From Cudoniella acicularis (Eukaryota; Ascomycota; Leotiomycetes; Helotiales; Helotiaceae), in contig JAAMPI010000774.1 of assembly GCA_013054445.1 (NCBI GenBank), forward strand, positions 1 to 26,151: a stretch of 26,151 bases of DNA. Reading direction: 5' to 3'. Every line of letters starts with the position of its first letter. Position 1 is the stretch's first letter. The position numbers were made by a program, and so were the translations under genes. The notes under the pieces are model-generated. The model made no database searches, was not told the origin of the DNA, and saw only the letters and a program-made list of their open reading frames with translations. Shown here piece after piece: positions 1-10,071 of this stretch.

Positions 1-734
1 TCGTTCGTTGCGATTAATTGCCTCTTCTAACTTTTGATCAACGACCGACCGAACGAACAAACGAACTACTAACTCATAACTACATAAGCCATCAAAGTAT
101 TACCAGGGAATAGTTAAATACCGACTGCAATATACGGGTAGGTAGGTACCTTGCGCCAACGCTTGATGAATGGACCCTCCCTTCCTCCCTTCCTCAGACT
201 CTCTAGGCCTTTTTTTAGCATGTTGTCGGTTGCTTGTAACAGTCGAAAGGGGGGAAGGGTATTGGGCTTTTATACTCTGAGCTGTGAGCACGGTAAGCTT
301 GGCTTTTGGAAAGAGAAGTGAATACTAGGGTAAGTTATAAAAGGCGGAGGTTGTTTAAGGGCGAATGTGGCTTGGAGTAGGAGATCACAGGGTAGGGAGT
401 TGGACCTGAAAGGGAAAGCGGGGATGGCGGGGTGAAGTAGGTACCGGAAGGTAGATTTTGGCTGTGCAAAGTACCCTTATGCTTCATGCCTTATGCCTCT
501 GTATTTTATTTTCTCGTTATGTATATAGATATATAGTTTGTTTCCTCATTCATCATTCATTGACATTATCATTCTGTCGTCTTTTGTCGTGTAGCCATTC
601 TTTCCCAGCTTCAACCCTCTCAATACTCTGGCAAATGAGCCGTGAGCATCCGTTTTCAATGACCGTGATGAGTTTTTCCTTCTCGGGTTTCCTACACTCT
701 TTCTATTCATAATAAGTATCCTTTTTCTGCATAC
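1..734. other. Gene-free left edge
   Basis: I see no supported gene here. The open frames present are short, low-complexity and lack any family resemblance. The first 70 bases carry several CGTT/AACG-type tetranucleotide repeats (CGTTCGTT near base 2, GAACGAAC near base 51), and the stretch around 130-190 has GGTAGGTAGG and CCTTCCTCCC runs. Such runs are common in fungal promoters and untranslated leaders. The part next to 735 would contain the 3' untranslated region of the sirtuin gene, which ends at 735 on the minus strand. The far left may be the leader or promoter of a gene outside the window. Confidence 0.5.
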
Positions 735-2231
735 TCAGATCTTGGAACCAGGTTTGTTTTCCTTGTTGTCTAGAGGCGTATTCGGTCCATTTTGCGGTAA
801 CGTGACGTCAAGAATGGCTTTCGAATCGATTGTTGGTGCTTGAACGGGAGATTCCGTGTCAAGTTGTTGCGCGTTCACTACTGCTGGAGTGGGAGGGGGT
901 TCTTTAAACCCCGCGATACTTGATGTTGGCGTGTCGTTTCCTGAATCTGATGGCGCGGGGGATGGTTGAGAAGAGTCTTTTGATATTGGAGATTCCTTCT
1001 CCAATTGTTGGGTGTTCACCACAACTGGCGTGGGAGGGGGTTCTTTGAGCCCCACGATACTTGCCGGCGTATTGATTCCTGAAACCGATGGTGCTGAGGA
1101 TGGTTGAGAAGAGTCCTTTGATATTGGCTCTGATTGTTCCGATTCTCGAGGCGTTGTAACCGCCCCAGTTGATGTTGTCGTGTCTTTCGCCGCAGTCTTC
1201 TGCAGGTGTTCGCTTGTTCTCTGCGCGTGGTCTTTGGACATATGCAGCGAAGCGTCCACCTCCCTTGTCAATTGCTCGATTTCCGCTTCCAACGCTTCAT
1301 CCTTGGACATGTTTTGCCTTTCTTCCTTTAATCGTTGTGCTTCCTTCTCTTTCACCTTGCCACCCACCTCCAACCACATTGCCTCGAGTTCATCTCGCCA
1401 CCCAAGAGCATCTGCAAGTTTTCGGACCCCTTCATCACAATCCCCGAGGATAGCAACGTCATCTGGTCGACTGCCGAAGTCCCCAACTAGCTCCTTGTTG
1501 ATCAGCACCCTGGGTACCTCTTCTCGTGCGAATTGTGGTAAGCTTGCGAAAGGATGGACAGTCAAGCTTGTGCCCATCACGATAATCAGGTCTGCCATGG
1601 CAGGCACGTGCCGGTTTTGGTGAAAGGTTTCTGGAAGTGATTCTCCGAAGAAGACAATATCAGGCTTCACCAGCCCATTGCATTTCGGGGCCATGCAATG
1701 CGGAACAGTGGCGCTCTTCACGGCTTTTATCATCTCGTCGTCCGGAAATTCAGTCTTGCATTCGATGCATCTCTGCGTAGCAAAGCTCCCATGGGCTTCC
1801 ACGATTTTTTCGCTAGGAACACCCGCTCTCCGCTCTAGACAATCAATATTCTGCGTAAAAAGCATTTGCAGCATAAATTTTTCATCCAGCAAGGCAACGA
1901 AAGAGTGTGAAACAGTCGGGAAATACTGTCCAGGATACAGCTCCTTGGCCAGAACATAGAATGGCTCCGGATTCTGTCGGAAGTAAGAGATATCGAACAC
2001 AGCTTCTGCATACGGGAGATTCAGACGGGCGAGGTTGGCGTACAAACCCGTGTCAGGTGAGCGAAAATCGGGAATCCCAGCCGATGTCGAAATTCCTGCT
2101 CCGGTCATCACGACGATTCTCTTCGGACGGCCATCTTTGATGTACTCTGCAACACCTTCGAGGGTTCGTGACTTCAGCGTTGTGGGAGGCGTGTTCGGGT
2201 CGATCTGCTCGTGGGAGTTCTCCTGACCCAT
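735..2231 (-). CDS. HST2: Sir2-type NAD-dependent protein deacetylase, Hst2 class (498 aa)
   Basis: Class I sirtuin: removes acetyl groups from lysine using NAD, giving O-acetyl-ADP-ribose and nicotinamide. Yeast Hst2 is mainly cytoplasmic and deacetylates histone H4 K16; that role is family knowledge. The single intronless frame starts at an ATG and holds the full catalytic core at about residues 22-285. It has the NAD-binding TGAGIS (43-48) followed by GIPDFRSP (52-59), TQNID (126-130), the catalytic His147 in EAHG, a zinc site of Cys155, Cys158, Cys179 and Cys184, and GTSLTVHPF (220-228). A charged Lys/Glu-rich helical stretch (about 285-335) follows, probably a coiled coil. The tail from about 340 is Ser/Thr/Pro-rich and disordered-looking, with an internal tandem duplication (369-414 and 415-461). 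The gene lies 391 bp downstream of another minus-strand gene. The fold assignment is certain; the Hst2 subclass is likely from the core sequence and the long C-terminal tail. Confidence 0.95.
   Translation of the reverse strand: MGQENSHEQIDPNTPPTTLKSRTLEGVAEYIKDGRPKRIVVMTGAGISTSAGIPDFRSPDTGLYANLARLNLPYAEAVFDISYFRQNPEPFYVLAKELYPGQYFPTVSHSFVALLDEKFMLQMLFTQNIDCLERRAGVPSEKIVEAHGSFATQRCIECKTEFPDDEMIKAVKSATVPHCMAPKCNGLVKPDIVFFGESLPETFHQNRHVPAMADLIIVMGTSLTVHPFASLPQFAREEVPRVLINKELVGDFGSRPDDVAILGDCDEGVRKLADALGWRDELEAMWLEVGGKVKEKEAQRLKEERQNMSKDEALEAEIEQLTREVDASLHMSKDHAQRTSEHLQKTAAKDTTTSTGAVTTPRESEQSEPISKDSSQPSSAPSVSGINTPASIVGLKEPPPTPVVVNTQQLEKESPISKDSSQPSPAPSDSGNDTPTSSIAGFKEPPPTPAVVNAQQLDTESPVQAPTIDSKAILDVTLPQNGPNTPLDNKENKPGSKI
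849..1127 (-). repeat. Tandem duplication in the Hst2 tail
   Basis: Two adjacent coding repeats of 46 and 47 codons (residues 369-414 and 415-461; about 1127-990 and 989-849) share PISKDSSQPS, then AP.S.SG, then KEPPPTP, VVN and QQL in the same order. The copies differ at several residues, so the duplication is not very recent or is under relaxed selection. KEPPPTP is a proline-rich segment that could be an SH3-type or phosphorylation site; that is inference. Confidence 0.9.
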
Positions 2232-2622
2232 TTTGCCTCGTTTTGAGCCTTTGACTTGTCGTGCGTTTTCGCCGTTGAAGTGGCGGGATCGATGTTTGCG
2301 ACCTATGGTTGCTGGTTCGAATCGCTTACCCGGGCGCGAAGAGTGAGGTCAATGTGATGGATTTGTAGGCGTTGCTGAATATTAGAGGTGTGGTCGTGTG
2401 AGAAGGCTGCGAATTGATGGTGTTGTAGGAACAAAAGTTGTCTAGGAACACCTCATGCCGAGGATGTGGCTGGTGAAGCTGTGGCGCACCCACCATGGTT
2501 GAGGCTGAAGGGCATTTCCAATCAGGTGATCAGCTTGGCTTAGTAAACAGAGGCCTGTGCTGCAGGAAGATATAAAAATTGTGTAAATTTTTTACTCAGT
2601 CATCCTTTAATACAGAGGTATC
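2232..2622. other. Intergenic: Hst2 promoter side
   Basis: 391 bases between two minus-strand genes, holding the promoter and leader of the sirtuin gene and the 3' untranslated region of the membrane-protein gene. No open frame is supported. A B-box-like GGTTCGAATC occurs at 2314-2323, but it does not sit in a foldable tRNA. Confidence 0.5.
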
Positions 2623-4890
2623 TCAACCCACAATCTTCTCCTTAACAAACCTCACAACGCCCTCCGCCACCTCCATGTCAGCCTCCCGGTCCCCTTCATG
2701 TTCCTTTTCCAACTCCTCCAAAATGTCCCTTTCGTCCCTAGTCATCTCCAAAAGCAGAATAAAAAATGCCGTATTAATCAAAAATATAGGCCAATGGAAA
2801 TTACTCTGCAAATCCCCCAGATCGTTACGGTCCTCTGAAAGCGTCCACCATTCCAGCATTGACTGCATCGCAAAGATATACACGTTTCCCAGTGGGATGC
2901 CCTCAGGGAACCCTCGTTCCAGCTTCCATTCCGGTTGCCGCATAATGGCGCGTACAAGAAGGGAAGTTGGCGCCGCGAGATCGGAGATTTTCGCGCGAAA
3001 GGCGATAAGGACTGCGCTGGTGGGAAATGCGAGACCTTCTGTGACCAGGACACCATTGGCAAATGATGCGAAGACGGCGCAGAAGCTTTCTGGTTGTCCG
3101 GCGCGTACTATGTGTAGTTTCATTCCTGTCAAGCTGAGAAATTTGCTTGCGACTTCTGCGTCTTGAAGGCAGAGCTTGGCTGCTTCATATGCTACCCTTT
3201 CCCCTACCGTCGGGGCGTTGTCGAGTGACCTCTGAGAGTAGGCACGAGCATCAATGCTAAGAGTTGCTGGATGAGAGTTCCTATCTACCAACCTCGCAGC
3301 GGTAGTCTTGATGACCCCTGTAGATGTGCATCTCTTGTCAATCTTGATCCCCTTCACTTCTTCAAATCGTGGTTGAGCATCGTTGGACACCGATCTGGCA
3401 AAGGCTGCCACGATACAGACAACCAGTTCTCCAATGCCAGCCCACCAAATGACCGCTCTCAAGCCTAAGTAGTGTGCCAGAAATGCAAAAACTAGGAATA
3501 AAGTTACCGCAGTTGCATATAGGCGGTTGAAGGCCGCGGACTGCTTGATCCATACTGCTTCTAGAGTCTGAAATTTTGAGGTGCTTGAGAAGAAGCTGCT
3601 GCCGGTAACATCCATGGAATCTGTATTTTTGACCGCAACTACCATTCCATCGGTCCACGGAGAAGTCTTCACCGTTGATGGAGGAGAATTATTCTTGAGT
3701 TTTATGCATTGGCAAGAAGAATTTATGAGGAGTGTAGCGAGGACGACGCCGATAACGATTCCCAAGTATCCTAGCACCATCAGAATCCAGGCGATTGACA
3801 CTATCCAGTAATTTTCCCAAAGGGCTAGAATATGAATGGCGACTATTGCGAGAAACGATATAATGCCTATCAACAGAGATGCAAATTTCGAGGAGCTTTT
3901 GCCTGTTGTGAACTCCGATACAGCATCGAATGTGCTCATAAATGTAAAATTCCAGAACGGGGCTGTAGCCTTTCTTTTTTTCCCGTCCACCGTATATGTT
4001 TGGCTGAGTTCACCATCCGTACACTGGGAACTACTTCTGCTCTTTAGGGTAATTGTTATCTTAGGGTCCCTCTTCGATTTCATTGTGGCGCTTGTCGTTC
4101 GTTCGATTTCGTCCTCGCTTGGGCCAGCAGAGCTTTCCCCCGCATTTTCGCCATTTCCTCGCACTGGCTTCAACTTCTTTTGGAGCAGTTTGGTATACTT
4201 CGAAGTTGGTATGATTCCAATAGCCTCAGTTAAAGTCTGGATAATAGCGCTCCAAGTGGCATGATTCAGAACTTTTCCAGTGATATGTAAACACCACTCC
4301 GAATTGGTTGCGCTTTGGGGAATTTTTCGTTTGGCCTTCTCTCCCTCAAATCTCTCACATTCTCTAATCCTATCTATAGCCAAGCGTGAAAGATCTCTTT
4401 CTTCACCTTGCAAAATGGAAACAGCAATGAGACGACTCATTGGATTTGCTGCAATACTCCTTACAATATATCCATCCGTAAAATGGGCATGAACGCCTGC
4501 GCAATTGACTCTCGTCACCTCAATGCCAGCTACTGTTCTAGCTTCCAGCTCATACCCAATGAAAGCTCTAAGCCTCTGAGTTCCGCAGAAGCGAATCAAG
4601 CTCGTGACGACGGAGAGCAGGCCAAGAGGGGCAGCGGCAAGGCTGAAGGCATCGTATATACCTCGAACGTTTCGGAGGACTTGTTTGGTGCTGCGCTCAC
4701 CGACTAGGAGAATGAGAGGACCGATTCCAGATAGAGTTGAAGACCATTCATCGGTGCTGGGGTCGATGTACCCTATAGACTCGATGTTGCGCAATTGATG
4801 CAAAGGGGCAGCCGCGCTGAGGGAGGGGAAGCAAAGGAGGCCGAGAAGTCCAGACAGTCGAGAATCATGCGTAGAGAGAGTCTTAGCCAT
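2623..4890 (-). CDS. Multi-pass membrane protein of unknown function (755 aa)
   Basis: I do not recognise a named domain; it resembles a recurrent fungal family of large uncharacterised membrane proteins. One uninterrupted frame. The frame is open to 4914, but the first codon there is GTG. The first ATG is at 4890-4888 in the context ACCATGG, an excellent eukaryotic start, so I place the start there. The N-terminus (about 12-28) is hydrophobic and signal-like, ending in SLSAAAP. Probable membrane segments, by hydrophobicity, lie near residues 83-100, 336-357, 361-390, 456-476, 479-498 and 700-716. A conserved-looking stretch LLVGERSTKQVLR (61-73) precedes the first of these. A polar loop (about 235-330) is rich in Lys/Ser and resembles a cytosolic linker, and the C-terminus is Glu-rich (717-740). 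Only the coding status is secure; function is unknown. Confidence 0.85.
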   Translation of the reverse strand: MAKTLSTHDSRLSGLLGLLCFPSLSAAAPLHQLRNIESIGYIDPSTDEWSSTLSGIGPLILLVGERSTKQVLRNVRGIYDAFSLAAAPLGLLSVVTSLIRFCGTQRLRAFIGYELEARTVAGIEVTRVNCAGVHAHFTDGYIVRSIAANPMSRLIAVSILQGEERDLSRLAIDRIRECERFEGEKAKRKIPQSATNSEWCLHITGKVLNHATWSAIIQTLTEAIGIIPTSKYTKLLQKKLKPVRGNGENAGESSAGPSEDEIERTTSATMKSKRDPKITITLKSRSSSQCTDGELSQTYTVDGKKRKATAPFWNFTFMSTFDAVSEFTTGKSSSKFASLLIGIISFLAIVAIHILALWENYWIVSIAWILMVLGYLGIVIGVVLATLLINSSCQCIKLKNNSPPSTVKTSPWTDGMVVAVKNTDSMDVTGSSFFSSTSKFQTLEAVWIKQSAAFNRLYATAVTLFLVFAFLAHYLGLRAVIWWAGIGELVVCIVAAFARSVSNDAQPRFEEVKGIKIDKRCTSTGVIKTTAARLVDRNSHPATLSIDARAYSQRSLDNAPTVGERVAYEAAKLCLQDAEVASKFLSLTGMKLHIVRAGQPESFCAVFASFANGVLVTEGLAFPTSAVLIAFRAKISDLAAPTSLLVRAIMRQPEWKLERGFPEGIPLGNVYIFAMQSMLEWWTLSEDRNDLGDLQSNFHWPIFLINTAFFILLLEMTRDERDILEELEKEHEGDREADMEVAEGVVRFVKEKIVG

Positions 4891-5745
4891 GGTAGTGCAA
4901 TTTAAGAGCGTCACGAAAGAGGAAGAGGGAGCTGACGTTTGCGACGGTTATTTTCTAGGAAACGCTGCTGGAGACTTTCGTAAGCCTTGTGTAACTGTGG
5001 CTTGCAGTCATTGTGGGTTAAGATTGGCTATATAATTGGCCACATAAGGCTGTTGCAGGGGAACGACGATGCCCAAAACCCAAGAGCTTTCTATTTTAGG
5101 GCATTCTCTAGATGATCGCGGGAGTCAAGATGCTGAATTTCATCTAACATGCTTATACTTAAATCAAAACTAAACCACTAAACAGCCAATATAAACAAAA
5201 GAACAAGATTTAGCTTTTCTATATATAATTATAATTAATTGTTTTTAGTATAATATATCAAGTTAAATCAAAGACGAATATATTAGCAAATCTTAGAAAG
5301 TTACAATCTTAGTATCACTAAGAATATTACGCTCTTTTGAAAGCGCTAGGTACTTGCCTTAGAAAGGAGAAATGCTCCAATAATCAGGTGATCAGATTAG
5401 TCAAGAGTGGCGTACACGGAAGCCATATATTGGAGCGCAACTTTCAACCTCTAAAACCCTTCACACATTGCGTGAACAGATTTTCGGTGAAACCCCACTG
5501 GACGTTATCTTTCCTTTACCTGTCTTCATTACTATTGAGTACTACGAAGAACCTGGCTTGAAAAATAATCAGGCTTATTCGCCATATTCATCTCAAATTT
5601 CGTCATTTCAGGGCCCACGTGCAACGACGATCAACATCAACCATGAGGCCACTTTAGACTTGAATACACTCTGTTTAGATTGGGATACATCCGTTTACCT
5701 GGCGGGTAGCAAGAAATCCTCAATAACATTTCATCATTCAACATC
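4891..5745. other. Divergent intergenic region with an AT-rich patch
   Basis: 855 bases between a minus-strand and a plus-strand gene, so it should carry both promoters. Bases 5140-5330 are strongly AT-rich. A perfect hairpin, TCTTAGT-ATC-ACTAAGA, lies at 5307-5323. A frame open from 5468 into the next gene has no recognisable family and I do not call it a gene. Confidence 0.5.
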
Positions 5746-7123
5746 ATGGCACTCGCGCAGAGACAGCCCGATATTTCCTACCATCCTGACATCGAAAAGT
5801 TTCAACTGCGGACAGAGCGTCTCAAGGCTCAGAGATCACCAAACTCCAGTCTTCCCAATGGATTTCCTGCAGAGTTGACTGGCCCGTTGGTATGGGAAGG
5901 CAAGGATTTTAAGGACGAAAATCAATGGACTTTCTCCCTTGATGGCCCGCAACTTGACGAAATTCATCAAGCTCTTGTTCATTTCAAAGGTATGTCGAGC
6001 CATGAAAGGCACTTCTGCCACACAATGAAACGTGGAAATTCACTCAAGATTAATGGAAAAAGGCCTGAAGAAACCGATAGGTCATGTCAATCAAAGCACA
6101 TTCCCCCTCCCAAAACTTGCCCCACTTTTGCGAAAGCAAGCCCAAGTGTTACAATCTGGTCGCGGCTTTTTTGTCCTACGAGGCCTAACGCCTGACAAAT
6201 ATAACATTGAAGACAATATAATTATTTACGCTGGTGTTTCTTCATACATCGGTAGCATTCGTGGCCGTCAAGACAGCAAAATCATCAATGGTGTCAAGCA
6301 GTCAAATATGTTGAATCACATCAAAGATCTCAGCAAAACCTCGGTGGCAACAAATATTGGAGCTCCAGCATATACTACCGACAAGCAAGTGTTTCATACC
6401 GATGCAGGAGACATTGTTTCCTTATTTTCATTGAATACTGCTGCAAAAGGCGGGGAGAGTAAACTTGCGAGTAGCTGGAGAGTCTACAATGAACTTGCCA
6501 GAACGAGACCCGATTTGATTAGGACCTTAGCAGAAGATTGGGTATTTGACGGGTAGGTGGAAAGTTACTTTCAATTTCATCCTGCTAACTTGATCAGATA
6601 TGGCAATCCGGCCAAGCCATATAGTGTTCGACCTCTCCTTTTCCACAGACCAGCAACTGCAGATAATCCAGAACAAGTAGTTATCCAGTATGCTCGCCGG
6701 GGATTTACAGGATTCCTCCACCTTCCTAGGAGCATAGACATTCCACCTATCACTGAAGCACAGGCTGAGGCACTCGATGCGCTTCACTTTCTAGCTGATA
6801 AATTTAGTTTGACGCTTGATTTTCAGAAAGGGGATGTTCAGTATGTCAACAACTTGAGTATCTTTCATGCGAGAGACGAGTTCGTAGATGAGCCTGGCCG
6901 AGAGTAAGCTGGCCTTCATTCAACATAACATTTCTTTGCGTTGTAAAACTAATTAAAGTTTAGGAGACATTTGCTGCGACTCTGGCTGAGAGACCCAGAA
7001 CTTGCCTGGGAAACCCCTGGGCCATTGAAAGGGCGTTGGGATGATTTGTATAAAGATGTTATAGAAGATGAGCAGGTATTTTCTCTTGAACCGAAGATTC
7101 GTGGTGGTGCTGGTAAGTCTTGA
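5746..7123 (+). CDS. TauD/TfdA-family Fe(II)/2-oxoglutarate dioxygenase (four exons, 399 aa)
   Basis: The family oxidises a substrate with O2 and 2-oxoglutarate; characterised members act on taurine, other sulfonates and phenoxy acids, and the substrate here cannot be read from sequence. Exons: 5746-5989, 6063-6552, 6598-6903 and 6964-7123. Introns are 73, 45 and 60 bp; the second has a CTAAC branch site. The splices restore one frame: FKG/LKKPIGHV, DWVFDG/YGNPAKPYSVRP and PGRE/RHLLRLWLRDP. The iron ligands are visible: His193 and Asp195 in FHTDAGD, and His335 in NLSIFHARDEF. Arg352 in HLLRLWL is the likely 2-oxoglutarate-binding Arg. The start is the first ATG after an in-frame TAG (about 5707), and the length is usual for fungal members. 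A GTAAGT at 7113 just before the stop allows an alternative last exon. The gene converges on an MFS transporter gene with 73 bp between the stops, a possible functional pair. Confidence 0.93.
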
Positions 7124-7196
7124 AGGCGAGAATTATGAAGTGGGACTCAATGATTTTATTTACCACTTTTTTAAACATAGGAACATAGCTTCAAAT

Positions 7197-9141
7197 CTAT
7201 TTGTTTGTCCTTTCCAACTCGATCCCTCCCTCATCCGAATCACTTGTTCCCGGTAAAGCCTCCGTTTCCGAACTAACTTTCTTCCAAATACTTCCCTTCA
7301 TGCTCTCTGGTACACTAATAGCAAACGAACTCAGCAATAACCCAACAGCACAAAGTCCAACACAAGCCCAATACACACTCCTATATCCGATGTCACTCAA
7401 CTCACCCTGGGGAACATCCTCTGGTCCATACCGATCCTCAATTCCTTGCGCGACGGCTGTTAAAAGCGCCAAACCAACCACACTCCCTCCAACCTGCAAC
7501 GCAACATTAAAAATGCCAGCCGCAGCACCCTGATCTGATCTCGAAGCCGAAGATACAACGACAAAGTTAGCAGTAATAAATCCGGTTCCGATCCCAGCGA
7601 TATAAAGTACCATTCCAGGGAAAGTGTACCTCCAATACGAAGTCTCCTTGTCTATGAACGAAAAGAGCAGAACTCCAGGAATAGCTAAGCTCCAACCGAG
7701 AACAAACATGAATCGAGCGCCGAAAATGGGAACGAGACGTCCGGCAGTGGTATTGAATATGAAAGCACTAACACCGACGGGGATGAAGAGGACGGATGTG
7801 TGTATGGGACTATTTCCGTACGACTGCAATTGTACGGTAAGGAAATAGGTGCAGGCTTGGCGAACGGCATAATTGATGATCGCGAGGAGAAGGGTGATGT
7901 TGAAACTTCCAGATTTGAAGAGGTGGGTTGGTAGAATGGATGATGAGGCTTGGCACTCGTATAAACCGAAGGCGAAGAGGAGGATTATGGAGATGATGAG
8001 CGTGGAGATTATTTGAGGAGAGCCCCAGCCGTCTTGGTTCGAGGATGTGAGGGCGTAGGTCAGGATCAAGATTCCTGGGAGGCCTAACGAGATACCAGGA
8101 ACATCGAAACGGAGGAGTCGTTCCTTGAACGATTGAAAGAATCTCTTTGCTGCGGGCGTGTCGGACTCGGTTTCGGTGGTTTCCTGAGCTGGTGTTGGTC
8201 CTCGCTGTTGTGTCCGCTCTTCCGTTGGCAGCAGCAAGTACGCAGCCGAAATACCCACTCCGGAGAGGATTAAAGAGATCCAGAATATCCACCGCCAGCC
8301 AAGTAAGTCAGTCAGCACCCCCCCGAGAATTAAACCCAGTCTAGAAATCTTTATCAGAGAAAGTCGTATGCGAATCTTGACACGGAGAGCTTACATGAAT
8401 CCCAGGGTTCCCGAAACAGCCCACACCCCAACAGCTCTCGCTCTCTTCGCTGGATCGGAAAAATAAAGCGCAATATGAGCCTGTGCTGAGGGAATGGTGA
8501 AGGCGGCGCCAATTCCTGTTTTGATGTCAACCTCTGAATTTTCAACATCAATCTTATGGTATCAACATACCTTGGAAAGCTCTCGCGATAATTAACCCAA
8601 TGAATGAAGGCGTAAGTGCCGACACGAAAGTGAAAAGCGCGAAGAAACTCATTCCGAACAAAAGAATCGGTCGATGGCTGCAATTTCTGTTAGCACAACT
8701 TTTGAGTCTCGCGGATCTCGACTCACCCAAACATATCCCCACCCCTCCCACCAAGCATCAAGAAAGCGCCGAACTATTCACAAAATCAGAATTAGGTATT
8801 CCTCAATAAATCGCAAAAGACACAATATGAAAGATTCGAAAATACAAAACTTACAGTCAAAGCATACGCCGAGATAACCCACTGCAGATCCCCGGTTTTG
8901 ACACCGAATTCCTGCTGTAACGTAGGCAGCGCGATCGTAACAGCGCTCAGATTCACGAGGTCAAGGAAAATGGCTGAACATCTTCCGAAAAATCATCGTC
9001 AGCTTCACAATCTTCCCTGAACTAGAAATTCTGAAATTGAGAGGTGACTTACATCACGGCCAAAATCACGTGCGGATTTTTCTTCTCCCTTACACTCAAA
9101 ATTCCATCTCGAACTTGTCGAAAGATCATTTTCCCCGTCAT
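7197..9141 (-). CDS. MFS drug:H+ antiporter-like transporter, DHA2 type (six exons, 544 aa)
   Basis: Plasma-membrane major-facilitator exporter of the 14-helix DHA2 class, which pumps toxins, drugs or metabolites out by proton exchange; the substrate is unknown. Exons in minus-strand order: 9141-9053, 8981-8855, 8773-8727, 8677-8571, 8515-8395 and 8340-7197. Introns are 71, 81, 49, 55 and 54 bp, each with GT..AG ends and a continuous frame. The first helix is at about 24-48 (VILAVICSAIFLDLVNLSAV). Motif A lies in the helix 2-3 loop (GGRGGDMFGHRP, 80-91). ARAFQGIGAAFTIPSAQ (119-135) and GTLGFILGLILGGVLTD (159-175) match helices 4 and 5 of the family, and LGWRWIFWISLI (177-188) is the usual start of helix 6. 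A polar Glu/Thr-rich loop (203-232) and a Glu/Ser-rich tail (515-544) are cytosolic. A GTG often taken as a start (8318) is an internal valine. Confidence 0.92.
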
Positions 9142-9557
9142 CTTTGTAAGTTCCGCTACTGCGTTGGAAGGTAGAACGAAGAAGAAACAAATGTGCCTGA
9201 AAAGATGTGAATAAGTTCAAGTGAAAGGAAATCGCTCGAGGTATAAATCATTCACAATGAAGAAGTGCTCGGCATTCGCGACTTGAGATGTCGGCCGCAG
9301 GAGGCCGAGTCGATCGAGAGAGGCGAGTATGGGTGTCGGCGAGCTCGATTCGGTTTAGTGTGTGAGTACAGCTACGGGGTGCTGACTGTACTTTCTGTAC
9401 GCGAACTGAAATGGATACCCGATGCGGAATTAGTGGTGAGTCATCTGTGCTTAGTCATTGTGTTACGCTTTTGATGCATTAAAAAAGGAATGCGGTTGGA
9501 ATTAGGTTGTTTGTGGTGCATAGGATTTTGAGTTAGTTAGGAAAAGGGGATAGATCT
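9142..9557. other. MFS promoter side, no gene seen
   Basis: 416 bases upstream of the transporter start. Open frames here are short and without family resemblance. The stretch ends where the transposon left arm begins. I see no clear regulatory motif that I would defend. Confidence 0.45.
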
Positions 9558-9590
9558 CAGGGCTTGGTAGGGTAAGTGTTAGGGCCATTA

Positions 9591-10005
9591 CTCTCCACCC
9601 ACCCCACCAAAATACACCAAAACATACACTTTTAAATTTCTTATAATTCAACAAATTCAATTAAAGGTCTTAATATATTAAATTAACTAGATTTACTTTA
9701 ATTTAATTTTTACGATTCAGAATTTGATTTAATTAAATAATAAAAAAGTTACACGCACTTCTTTTATATAAAGTCACGAAATCACTTGATTTACATATAA
9801 AATTCCTAAAATTTAAGGCTTTCTGTATTTAAGCGTATTAAAAAAGTGTAATTTATAAATAAAAATTAATTTCTTCATATCTGAACATTGCAAAGTAGTT
9901 GTTTGTAATGCGGTTTAATTTTTATAACGTTTTAATTAGTGGTTGCTTTGTTATATGTTTTTAAAAAGTCTAACTTTTGGTGTAAATCGCTTAGTGGGCG
10001 GAGAG
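9591..10005. mobile_element. 415-bp AT-rich MITE-like element with TIRs and TA target duplication
   Basis: The left end reads CTCTCCACCCAC and the right end, on the other strand, CTCTCCGCCCAC. Similarity continues loosely inward for about 55 bp (TACACCAAAA, then ACTTTT at matching distances). TA flanks both sides (9589-9590 and 10006-10007), the target duplication expected of Tc1/mariner-superfamily elements. The body is very AT-rich with no usable open frame, so it is non-autonomous. Joining the flanks across it rebuilds the outer transposon's left arm to within one base of the right arm, which proves that it inserted into that arm. Confidence 0.85.
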
Positions 10006-10071
10006 TAACGAGCCTAATCGCGGTAGTCTGTGCCCACAGGCTTCTTTTTAGCGAGGCGCACTCACTAAATT

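Noticed and set aside
1169..2226. Plus-strand frames opposite the sirtuin gene
   Set aside because: Shadows of a strongly conserved minus-strand coding frame.
2314..2323. GGTTCGAATC, like a tRNA B-box
   Set aside because: No matching T-stem, acceptor stem or A-box at the correct distance; it is a chance match.
4891..4914. Eight extra N-terminal codons on the membrane protein
   Set aside because: The first codon is GTG; a eukaryotic start is much more likely at ACCATGG (4890).
5468..5878. 136-codon plus-strand frame upstream of the dioxygenase
   Set aside because: No family resemblance; it runs out of frame into the dioxygenase first exon, whose frame is clearly the coding one.
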